Source: an uncultured Ruminococcus sp.
Lineage (GTDB): Bacteria > Bacillota > Clostridia > Lachnospirales > Lachnospiraceae
Length of the DNA: 64,000 bases
Reading direction: 5' to 3'
NCBI GenBank assembly: GCA_900066355.1
Contig: FMEL01000004.1
Span: 114,501-178,500 of the forward strand
Positions 1 to 7,411 of the stretch are shown one piece after another; position 1 is the stretch's first letter; each line of letters opens with the position of its first letter. Both the position numbers and the translations under genes were made by a program. The notes below the pieces were generated by a model. It worked only from the letters and a program-made list of their open reading frames with translations, ran no database searches and had not been told where the DNA came from.

Positions 1-804
1 GGCGAAAAAGGAACAAAGGACATCGGCGATGTCGGACAGGCATTTGGTGCACAGGCAGTGGATGAAGATCTGGTACAGGGATACAAAACTTCCTACTGGG
101 ATAGCGTTCCGGATTGGGCAAAAGGCGAAGACGGAAAATGGATGATCGCTTATACCGGTGCAACAACCTTCCTTACAAATACAGATGAAGTAGAAAATGC
201 ACCGACTTCATGGGCAGACATCAAAGATGGTGATTATACGGTAGCACTCGGAGATATCAATGGCGGAAACGCACAGGCAGCAGTCATTGCATCTGCTTAT
301 GCATTTGGCGGAGACCTTAATAACCTTGATCCTGCATTTGATTTCTGGACACAAATGGCAGAAGACGGACGAATCAATACGCTGGACATCCTGCAGCAGA
401 ACTTTGAGACAGGTGAGATTCCGGTAGGTGTGATCTGGAGCTTCACAGCAATCCCGTACAAAGATCAGATCACAAAATATAAACTTCAGGCAAACATCCC
501 GACAGATGGCTCCATCATGAGTGGATATGCTTCCGTAATCAATAAATATGCACCGCATCCATGCGCAGCAGCTCTTGCAAGAGAATACATCTTCAGCGAT
601 GAAGGTCAGGCAAATCTGGCAGCAGCAGGTGCAATCCCGACAAGAACAGATGTAGAAATTCCGGAAGATATCCAGAACGCAACCTTCAAATCAGAAGATT
701 ATGCAAATGCAATTCCGATGGAAGATACAGAAGCTTATACAAAAGCCTGCGAAACTGTTGTAGAAAGATGGCAGGAAGAAATCACGCCACTTCTGGTTCA
801 GTAA
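1..804 (+). CDS. ABC transporter substrate-binding protein (5' partial)
   Basis: The frame is open from the first base, so the N-terminus and any signal peptide lie outside the window; 267 residues are visible. The sequence resembles the C-terminal part of PotD/SBP_bac_8-type extracellular binding proteins (short clefts binding polyamines, iron, thiamine or phosphonates), with the typical region around SGYASVINKYAPHP and a C-terminal FSDEGQANLAAAGAIPTR segment that closes the binding lobe. Its stop codon overlaps the start of the first permease (TAATG), so it heads an importer operon of binding protein, two permeases, ATPase and a glycerophosphodiester phosphodiesterase. The substrate cannot be read from the sequence; the last gene hints at a phosphorus- or glycerol-containing compound. 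Confidence 0.85.
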   Translation, partial: GEKGTKDIGDVGQAFGAQAVDEDLVQGYKTSYWDSVPDWAKGEDGKWMIAYTGATTFLTNTDEVENAPTSWADIKDGDYTVALGDINGGNAQAAVIASAYAFGGDLNNLDPAFDFWTQMAEDGRINTLDILQQNFETGEIPVGVIWSFTAIPYKDQITKYKLQANIPTDGSIMSGYASVINKYAPHPCAAALAREYIFSDEGQANLAAAGAIPTRTDVEIPEDIQNATFKSEDYANAIPMEDTEAYTKACETVVERWQEEITPLLVQ

Positions 805-1655
805 TGAAAAAACAAAAATACATTTATCTGTTGGCGCTGCTTCCTTTTCTGGCGGTTGCTGTGCTGTATGAGATCGTACCGCTTTGCAGCGTGATCGGAA
901 ACAGTTTTATTCCGGATGGCGGAAGCGGTTTTTCGCTGGAAAACTATGAAAAAATTTTTACAAAACTTCTTTATCAGAAAGCAATCATCAACAGCCTGAA
1001 AATATCACTGACGTCTTCCCTGATCGGCATTATCATTGCATTTCTGGGGGCGAAAGCAATACATAATCACACCGGGAAACTCAGCACGGCTTTTACAACG
1101 GTATTAAATATGGTATCAAACTTTGCCGGAGTGCCGCTTGCTTTTTCTTATATGATACTTCTCGGAAATGCCGGATTTATGGTACATGTGGGCCAGAAAC
1201 TCGGGATTCAGGGACTGGCGAATTACAATCTGTACACATCTGGTGGAATGAGCATGATCTATGTATACTTCCAGATTCCGCTTGCGACACTGCTTCTCAT
1301 TCCTGCATTTGAGGGAATCCGAAGAGAATGGAAAGAAGCAGTTGCACTTCTCGGCGGAAATATGACCTGTTTCTGGACAAAGGTCGGGATTCCTGTGCTG
1401 ATGCCGGGAATCCTTGGTACGTTCAGTGTACTTTTTGCAAATGCACTTGCCGCATATGCAACCGTTTATGCGTTGATGATGAATAATATTTCCCTGCTTC
1501 CGATTCAGATCGCAGGAAGCTTTGTCGGGGAAGTTAAGCTGAAACCGGGACTTGGCGGTGCGTTGTCAGTTGTGATGATGGCACTGATGGTCATTATGAT
1601 CTTCGTGACAAACGGAATCGGCAGACAGTTTCAGAAAGGAGTGAAGAAGGTATGA
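804..1655 (+). CDS. ABC transporter permease 1
   Basis: Inner-membrane permease of 283 residues with about six hydrophobic segments, of the binding-protein-dependent (MetI/PotB-like) family. The EAA loop that contacts the ATPase is visible as EAVALLGG followed by GIPVLMPGI near residues 185-215. The ATG at 804 overlaps the stop of the binding protein by one base. A longer in-frame start at 768 lies inside the upstream gene and is unlikely. The next permease starts within the stop codon of this gene, indicating translational coupling. Confidence 0.88.
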   Translation: MKKQKYIYLLALLPFLAVAVLYEIVPLCSVIGNSFIPDGGSGFSLENYEKIFTKLLYQKAIINSLKISLTSSLIGIIIAFLGAKAIHNHTGKLSTAFTTVLNMVSNFAGVPLAFSYMILLGNAGFMVHVGQKLGIQGLANYNLYTSGGMSMIYVYFQIPLATLLLIPAFEGIRREWKEAVALLGGNMTCFWTKVGIPVLMPGILGTFSVLFANALAAYATVYALMMNNISLLPIQIAGSFVGEVKLKPGLGGALSVVMMALMVIMIFVTNGIGRQFQKGVKKV

Positions 1656-2443
1656 CAGAGAGAAAAAAAGGCTCGGCTGCGGTAATGCTGGTCCTGATCG
1701 CATACCTGCTCCTTCCACTGATTGTGACTATCGTTTATTCACTTTTTGATAAATGGACAGAAATTGTCCCACATGGATTTTCTGTAAAAAGTTATGTGGA
1801 ACTGTTTCAGGATCCGGAGTTTTTGCTGTGTATTCTCAGAAGTCTGATCGTATGTGTGGTACCAATTGTGCTGACCACAGTGATCATCCTTCTGGCAATG
1901 TTTGTAACCAATTTGTACTTTCCGAAGCTTGATAAATATGTACAGATCATTTGCATGATTCCGTATACGATACAGGGAGTTATTCTTTCGGTCAGCATTT
2001 TGGCAGCATATGTGCGTTCGGATACATTTTTGTCAAACCGTATGGTCATGCTGTTTGGTGCATACAGTGTCATTATCATGCCATACATTTATCAGGGAAT
2101 CAAAAACGGATTGCTGACGGTTAATGTCTATACGCTGGTCGAGGCTGCGGAAATGCTTGGCTGTTCACGAATTTATGCATTTTTTAAAGTAGTCGTTCCG
2201 AATCTGATTTCATCGGTGATTGTTTCTTCACTTCTGGCAGTGGGAATTATCTTTGGAGATTATGTGCTGGTGCGAAATCTTACCGGAACATCTTTCCAGA
2301 ATATGCAGATTTACCTTTACCAGACCATGAAATCGGACAGCATGAAAGCAAGCGCGGTGTTTGTAGTGATTATGGCAATCACATTTCTCATTGCAGCCGT
2401 TACCTTATATCTGAAAAACCGCAGCAGAAAAGAAGATAAGTAA
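1652..2443 (+). CDS. ABC transporter permease 2
   Basis: Second permease of the importer, 263 residues, six predicted membrane segments and an EAA motif (EAAEMLGCSRIYAFFKVVVP, residues about 165-185), of the PotC-like type. The start overlaps the previous gene by four bases (ATGA). It should pair with permease 1 as the heterodimeric channel driven by the ATPase encoded 57 bases downstream. Confidence 0.88.
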   Translation: MTERKKGSAAVMLVLIAYLLLPLIVTIVYSLFDKWTEIVPHGFSVKSYVELFQDPEFLLCILRSLIVCVVPIVLTTVIILLAMFVTNLYFPKLDKYVQIICMIPYTIQGVILSVSILAAYVRSDTFLSNRMVMLFGAYSVIIMPYIYQGIKNGLLTVNVYTLVEAAEMLGCSRIYAFFKVVVPNLISSVIVSSLLAVGIIFGDYVLVRNLTGTSFQNMQIYLYQTMKSDSMKASAVFVVIMAITFLIAAVTLYLKNRSRKEDK

Positions 2444-2500
2444 AAGAAAAGTGTACAGGCATGCGCAGACAGCAAAATTCCAGGAAAGACAGGAAAATTT

Positions 2501-3508
2501 ATGGGATATATACGTTTTGAAAATATTGTAAAAAATTTCGGTGATACACAGGTGCTGAAAAACATTAGCCTCGATATCGAAAAAGGACAGCTTGTGACGC
2601 TTCTCGGACCGTCCGGCTGCGGCAAAAGCACACTTCTTCGATGCCTTGCCGGGCTGGAGCGCGTAACTTCCGGTAAAGTGTGGCTGGATGGAAAAGACAT
2701 TACAAATGAAGAACCGAGAAAAAGGGATATCGGAATGGTGTTTCAGCAGTACAGTCTGTTCCCGAATCTGACAGTCGAAAAAAATGTGGCTTTCGGTCTG
2801 CAGTTGAAAAAGATGCCAAAGAATCAGATTGACACAAAAGTAAAAGAGATGCTGGAAATCGTAGGCCTTGGGGATAAAGGCAAAAGCTATCCGTCGCAGT
2901 TATCCGGCGGACAACAGCAGAGAGCCGCGCTTGCAAGGGCAATCGTAACAGAACCAAAAGTTCTTCTTCTGGATGAGCCGCTTTCTGCAATCGACGCCCT
3001 TCTCCGCAAATCACTGCAGATGGAGATTCGAAGAATCCAGAAAGAGACCGATATCACAGCAATTTTTGTTACACATGACCAGAATGAGGCAATGGTGATG
3101 TCGGATATGATTCACCTTCTCTACGATGGAAGAATCGAACAGTCGGCAGAGCCGGCGCAGATGTATGCCCGCCCGGCTACAAAATTTGCTGCATCTTTTA
3201 TCGGAAGTTACAATTTATTATCATCCGAAGATTTCAAAAAAATGACAGGCAGCAGTGCAGAGGCAGAAACGATTGCCTTTCGCCCGGAAAGCGTCAGATT
3301 ATCTCTGGAAAGACCGGACGATGCATGCAGCTATATTTTCCAGGGAAAAATCGTGGACGGAATTCCGCAGGGAAATGTGTTTCGCTATGGAATCGGCTGC
3401 GAGGGCGGTAAAATTCATGCGGATGTACTGTTTCAGGAGACAGGACTTCTTGCGGAATCTACGGACTGCTGGATGAGTATAAAGAAAGAAGATTGTATTT
3501 TGTTGTAG
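2501..3508 (+). CDS. ABC transporter ATP-binding protein (PotA/UgpC-like)
   Basis: ATPase subunit of 335 residues. Walker A is GPSGCGKST (about residues 36-44), the Q-loop lies at VFQQYS, the signature at LSGGQQQR and Walker B with the following D-loop at LLLDEPLSAID; the switch histidine is in FVTHDQNEA. The C-terminal ~100 residues (ETIAFRPESVRLS onward) form a TOBE/MOI-like regulatory domain typical of polyamine, iron and sugar-phosphate importers. It follows the permeases and is followed after 11 bases by the GDPD gene. Confidence 0.9.
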   Translation: MGYIRFENIVKNFGDTQVLKNISLDIEKGQLVTLLGPSGCGKSTLLRCLAGLERVTSGKVWLDGKDITNEEPRKRDIGMVFQQYSLFPNLTVEKNVAFGLQLKKMPKNQIDTKVKEMLEIVGLGDKGKSYPSQLSGGQQQRAALARAIVTEPKVLLLDEPLSAIDALLRKSLQMEIRRIQKETDITAIFVTHDQNEAMVMSDMIHLLYDGRIEQSAEPAQMYARPATKFAASFIGSYNLLSSEDFKKMTGSSAEAETIAFRPESVRLSLERPDDACSYIFQGKIVDGIPQGNVFRYGIGCEGGKIHADVLFQETGLLAESTDCWMSIKKEDCILL

Positions 3509-3519
3509 GAGGAATGGCT

Positions 3520-4260
3520 GTGACGCTGAATTTTGCACACAGAGGATTTTCCGGACAGTATCCGGAAAACACAATGCTGGCTTTTGAAAAGGCTGTAGAG
3601 GCCGGTGCAGACGGAATTGAACTGGATGTGCAGTTCTCAAAAGACGGGAAACTTGTGATCATGCATGATGAAAGTCTGCTCCGGACTGCCGGCATCGATG
3701 GATTTGTAAAGGATTATACACTGGAGCAGTTGAAAGCGATGGATGTCTCCGGTAAATGGGGCGACCGGTACGGAAAGATGGAAATTCCGACACTGCGTGA
3801 ATATTTTATACGGTTCAAAGATCTTCCGATCATCACCAATGTTGAACTCAAAACAGGAGTTTTCCTTTATCCGGGAATCGAGAAGCGGACGTTGGAACTG
3901 ATCCATGAGTTTGAACTGGAAGATAAAATCATCATTTCCTCTTTCAATCATTATTCCTGTCTGAAGATGAAAGAACTGGAAGAAAAAATTCCATGCGGTC
4001 TTCTGGAAGAAAGCTGGATCGTCGGTGCCGGTAAATACGGTCGACAACTCGGCATGGATTTCCTGCATCCGGCATATCCGATGGTGACAGAAAGCTATGT
4101 GCAGGATGCGAAAGATCATGGATTACAGGTCAATACCTGGACCGTCAATGACTGGGACAGCATGGAATATTTTGCACGGATCGGTGTCCATGCGATCATC
4201 GGGAACTTCCCGGATCTTGCAGAAAAAGCATTGAATCCGTATCGGCAGATGCGCGTTTGA
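3520..4260 (+). CDS. Glycerophosphodiester phosphodiesterase
   Basis: GDPD-family hydrolase (TIM barrel) releasing glycerol 3-phosphate from glycerophosphodiesters. Catalytic pattern is intact: HRGFSGQYPENT, then ELDVQFSKDG and MHDES (His, Glu, Glu-x-Asp, His). No signal peptide, so probably cytoplasmic. Start choice: AGGAGG at 3507-3512 is one base from the ATG at 3514 but seven from the GTG at 3520, so GTG is preferred; 3514 is the alternative. Last gene of the importer operon and followed by a clear terminator, which suggests the importer supplies a glycerophosphodiester or related phosphate compound (inference). Confidence 0.88.
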   Translation: MTLNFAHRGFSGQYPENTMLAFEKAVEAGADGIELDVQFSKDGKLVIMHDESLLRTAGIDGFVKDYTLEQLKAMDVSGKWGDRYGKMEIPTLREYFIRFKDLPIITNVELKTGVFLYPGIEKRTLELIHEFELEDKIIISSFNHYSCLKMKELEEKIPCGLLEESWIVGAGKYGRQLGMDFLHPAYPMVTESYVQDAKDHGLQVNTWTVNDWDSMEYFARIGVHAIIGNFPDLAEKALNPYRQMRV

Positions 4261-4284
4261 AAAAGAAAAATACAGGACAAAACC

Positions 4285-4322
4285 GGGAAAGTGTGGTAAA
4301 AAAGAACACTTTCCCTTTTTTG
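4285..4322 (+). terminator. Rho-independent terminator of the importer operon
   Basis: GGGAAAGTGT (4285-4294) pairs with ACACTTTCCC (4306-4315) and is followed directly by six T residues. Confidence 0.9.
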
Positions 4323-4399
4323 TCTATATAAAACAGCAGGACGCGGCATTATAATATGTAAGAATAAAAAGGAAAAATACAGACGAGGAGGACATACAA

Positions 4400-6292
4400 A
4401 TGAAGGAAGTGAAATCTCCGAAGAAGCCGCTTCTTTATTACTACGGCATCGTGCTTCTGATCATAATTGTTTTTAATGTGCTCGTGACACCGATGCTCAC
4501 AAAAACCATGGTCAAAGAAGTGGACTACGGAACCTTTATGTCAAAGATCGAAGATAAAAAGATCGATGACGTGCAGATTGAGGACAATCAGATCCTTTTT
4601 ACTGACAAAGATGATGTGAAGACAATCTATAAAACAGGTGTGATGGATGATCCGACTCTGACAGAGCGTCTTTACAAAGCAGGAGCAAAATTCTCCAAAG
4701 AAATCGATCAACAGATGTCACCGGCAGCAAGCTTTCTGCTGACAGGTGTCCTTCCGCTTGTGATCTTTATTGCGCTCGGCCAGTATATGAGCCGCAAGAT
4801 GATGAATCAGATGGGCGGCAAAAACTCGATGGCATTCGGTATGGGAAAAAGCAATGCCAAAGTTTATGTGCCTTCCACGGAGGGCATCCGTTTCAGTGAT
4901 GTGGCAGGTGAAGAAGAAGCAAAAGAAAACCTGCAGGAGATCGTTGACTATCTGCATAATCCGGAGAAGTATACAAAAGTCGGTGCTTCAATGCCGAAGG
5001 GAGTTTTGCTTGTAGGCCCTCCTGGAACAGGTAAGACCATGCTGGCAAAAGCAGTAGCGGGTGAATCCAACGTACCATTTTTCTCCATGTCCGGTTCTGA
5101 ATTCGTGGAAATGTTTGTTGGTATGGGTGCGTCAAAAGTGCGTGACCTCTTTAAACAGGCAAAAGAAAAAGCTCCATGCATTGTATTTATTGATGAGATC
5201 GATGCCATCGGTAAGAAACGTGACGGTCAGATGGCAGGCGGAAACGATGAGCGCGAACAGACTCTGAACCAGCTCCTTACTGAGATGGATGGTTTCGAAG
5301 GCAACAACGGCGTTATCATTCTGGCGGCAACCAACCGTCCGGAATCTCTTGATCCGGCACTGACCCGTCCGGGACGTTTCGACCGCCGTGTACCTGTAGA
5401 ATTGCCGGATCTTGAAGGCCGTGAAGCAATTCTTAAGGTACATGCAAAGAAAGTACAGCTTTCTGATGATGTAGATTTCCATACGATTGCAAGAATGGCA
5501 TCCGGTGCGTCTGGTGCGGAACTTGCAAATATCGTGAATGAGGCCGCGCTTCGTGCGGTACGCGACAACCGTGAAGTGGTGACGGAGGCAGATCTTGAGG
5601 AGAGCATAGAAGTCGTTATTGCAGGTTATCAGAAGAAAAATGCAATACTTTCTGCACAGGAGAAAAAAGTTGTTTCATACCATGAGATCGGACATGCTCT
5701 TGTGGCAGCCATGCAGACACATTCTGCACCGGTTCAGAAGATCACGATAATCCCGAGAACTTCCGGTGCACTTGGCTACACCATGCAGGTAGAGCAGGGC
5801 GATAAATATCTTCTCACGAAGAAAGAACTGGAAAACAAAATTGCGACTTTCACCGGTGGACGTGCCGCAGAAGAAGTTGTTTTTGGTGAAGTGACAACAG
5901 GTGCTTCCAACGATATCGAACAGGCAACCAAGATTGCACGTTCCATGATCACCCGTTATGGCATGAGCGATGATTTTGATATGGTTGCAATGGAAACAGT
6001 GACAAACCAGTATCTCGGAGGAGACGCATCCCTTGCATGCTCAGCGGATACACAGAAAGAAATTGACCGCCAGGTTGTGGAACTCGTTAAGAGAGAGCAT
6101 GAAAAAGCAAAGAAAATCCTTCTGGATAACCGTCAGAAACTGGATGATCTTGCAAACTATCTTTATGAAAAAGAAACAATCACCGGTGACGAGTTTATGG
6201 CAATCCTGAGCGGCAATAAGGTACAGGCAGAAGCAAAACCTGAAACAGCAATTGAGGCAAAGGAGGCGGATGACAATGAAAAGACAGTCTGA
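4400..6292 (+). CDS. ftsH: ATP-dependent zinc metalloprotease FtsH
   Basis: Membrane-anchored AAA+ protease of 630 residues, the family's usual length. Two membrane segments (about 14-33 and 111-128) bracket a small extracytoplasmic domain. Walker A GPPGTGKT lies near residue 206, Walker B IVFIDEIDAIG near 260, the second region of homology NRPESLDPALTRPGRFDRR near 315, and the zinc site HEIGH near 428. It degrades damaged membrane proteins and regulatory proteins. Ribosome binding site GAGGAGG precedes the ATG; a TATAAT element sits about 50 bases upstream. The 3' end overlaps the next gene. Confidence 0.97.
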   Translation: MKEVKSPKKPLLYYYGIVLLIIIVFNVLVTPMLTKTMVKEVDYGTFMSKIEDKKIDDVQIEDNQILFTDKDDVKTIYKTGVMDDPTLTERLYKAGAKFSKEIDQQMSPAASFLLTGVLPLVIFIALGQYMSRKMMNQMGGKNSMAFGMGKSNAKVYVPSTEGIRFSDVAGEEEAKENLQEIVDYLHNPEKYTKVGASMPKGVLLVGPPGTGKTMLAKAVAGESNVPFFSMSGSEFVEMFVGMGASKVRDLFKQAKEKAPCIVFIDEIDAIGKKRDGQMAGGNDEREQTLNQLLTEMDGFEGNNGVIILAATNRPESLDPALTRPGRFDRRVPVELPDLEGREAILKVHAKKVQLSDDVDFHTIARMASGASGAELANIVNEAALRAVRDNREVVTEADLEESIEVVIAGYQKKNAILSAQEKKVVSYHEIGHALVAAMQTHSAPVQKITIIPRTSGALGYTMQVEQGDKYLLTKKELENKIATFTGGRAAEEVVFGEVTTGASNDIEQATKIARSMITRYGMSDDFDMVAMETVTNQYLGGDASLACSADTQKEIDRQVVELVKREHEKAKKILLDNRQKLDDLANYLYEKETITGDEFMAILSGNKVQAEAKPETAIEAKEADDNEKTV

Positions 6293-6818
6293 TATCGGAT
6301 GGTTTGAACTGATTATGGGGTTGATTCTGATCATTCTCGGCATTGTGATCATGCGTCAGCCAGTTGGTGTTTTCACATGGATCGTAATCCTGTGTGGAGT
6401 GATAGCCGTTATAAGTGGAATCGGAGACATTGTCCTGTATGTGAAGATGGAACGATTTACAGGTTTCGGACCGGTCGTTTCTCTGGTGACCGGAATCCTT
6501 GGAATTATGGCAGGATTTATGCTGATCGCACATCCGGGAGCAGGCACATGGGCAATCGCAATGATTCTTCCAATCTGGATCATTGCACACTGCATTTCCA
6601 GACTTTCCCATCTCCAGTATATGAAGATGCACTTCGGAATGACTTATTATACAATTTCACTGATTTTGAACATTCTGGGACTGATCGTCGGAATTCTTCT
6701 GATCTTCCGTCCGATGATCACGATTTTATCGATGGGTGTTCTGGTAGGTGCATTCCTGATTATAGAGGGAGCAGAATGTATTGTAGTAGCCCTTACCGGA
6801 GGACGTTACTACAGATAA
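6276..6818 (+). CDS. DUF308 / HdeD-like membrane protein
   Basis: About 180 residues with five or six hydrophobic helices (for example LIMGLILIILGIVIM and ILGLIVGILLIF), matching the DUF308/HdeD family of small integral membrane proteins; molecular role unknown in Firmicutes. AGGAGG at 6261-6266 sits nine bases before the ATG at 6276 and three before an ATG at 6270, so 6276 is preferred. It overlaps the end of ftsH by 17 bases and is probably co-transcribed. Confidence 0.8.
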   Translation: MKRQSDIGWFELIMGLILIILGIVIMRQPVGVFTWIVILCGVIAVISGIGDIVLYVKMERFTGFGPVVSLVTGILGIMAGFMLIAHPGAGTWAIAMILPIWIIAHCISRLSHLQYMKMHFGMTYYTISLILNILGLIVGILLIFRPMITILSMGVLVGAFLIIEGAECIVVALTGGRYYR

Positions 6819-6889
6819 AAACAGAAATCATAACAAAAATGAAATATACAGAATCTTCACAACTACTTTAAAGTAAAATTAAAGTTCCA

Positions 6890-7112
6890 CCTTTATAGTG
6901 TACTTAGCGGATAATTATGATGGTGCAATTCTGGATATTATGATGCCAAAGATGGATGGCATTACGGTACTGAAAAATATCCGTGCGCAGGGAAATGATG
7001 TTCCTGTGCTGATCCTCACAGCCAGGTCTGAGGTGGATGACCGCGTGCTCGGACTGGACAGCGGCGCGGATGACTATCTGAGCAAGCCGTTTGCAGCAAA
7101 AGAGCTTCTGGC
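6890..7112 (+). pseudogene. Response-regulator fragment (receiver domain, truncated at both ends)
   Basis: Residues read from 6898 show the middle of an OmpR-type receiver: the phosphoacceptor aspartate in ILDIMMPKMDG, the conserved Thr in VLILTAR and the Lys in YLSKPF. The first ~40 residues of the receiver and the whole DNA-binding domain are missing. At about 7112 the homology switches to the catalytic tail of a histidine kinase in a different frame. This is a deletion remnant, not an expressed regulator. Confidence 0.85.
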
Positions 7113-7241
7113 GGCAAATCCGGTACAGGAGGTTCCGGTATCGGTTTGTCTGTAGCACAGGCAATCGTGCAGGCACACAAAGGCAAGATTAGCGCAGAAA
7201 ACAAAACAGGAAACGGACTGACGATTACAGTTCTTTTATAA
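7113..7241 (+). pseudogene. Histidine kinase C-terminal fragment
   Basis: Read in the frame starting at 7113, the sequence gives SGTGGSGIGLSVAQAIVQ, then AHKGKISAENKTGNGLTITVLL and a TAA at 7239. This is the G2 box and final strands of a HATPase_c domain. The upstream kinase sequence is absent and the join is to a response-regulator receiver. It is non-functional, and together with the preceding fragment it marks a deletion between adjacent regulator and kinase genes. Confidence 0.85.
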
Positions 7242-7264
7242 TAGAATCTGCTTATGTAATATAA

Positions 7265-7305
7265 CCGCCAAATGAAAAACGCTTCTTTCATTTGGCGGTA
7301 TTTTT
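7265..7305 (+). terminator. Terminator downstream of the two-component remnant
   Basis: CCGCCAAATGAAA (7265-7277) pairs with TTTCATTTGGCGG (7286-7298), followed by TATTTTTG. Presumably the original terminator of the lost kinase gene. Confidence 0.85.
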
Positions 7306-7411
7306 GTTCTGTATGATTGAGATATAATGCAAAATATTGTAAAATAGATAGAATAAGCGAATGTATACAGTGATAAAAATCTTATATTTTATACGATCAA
7401 GGAGAATGATT

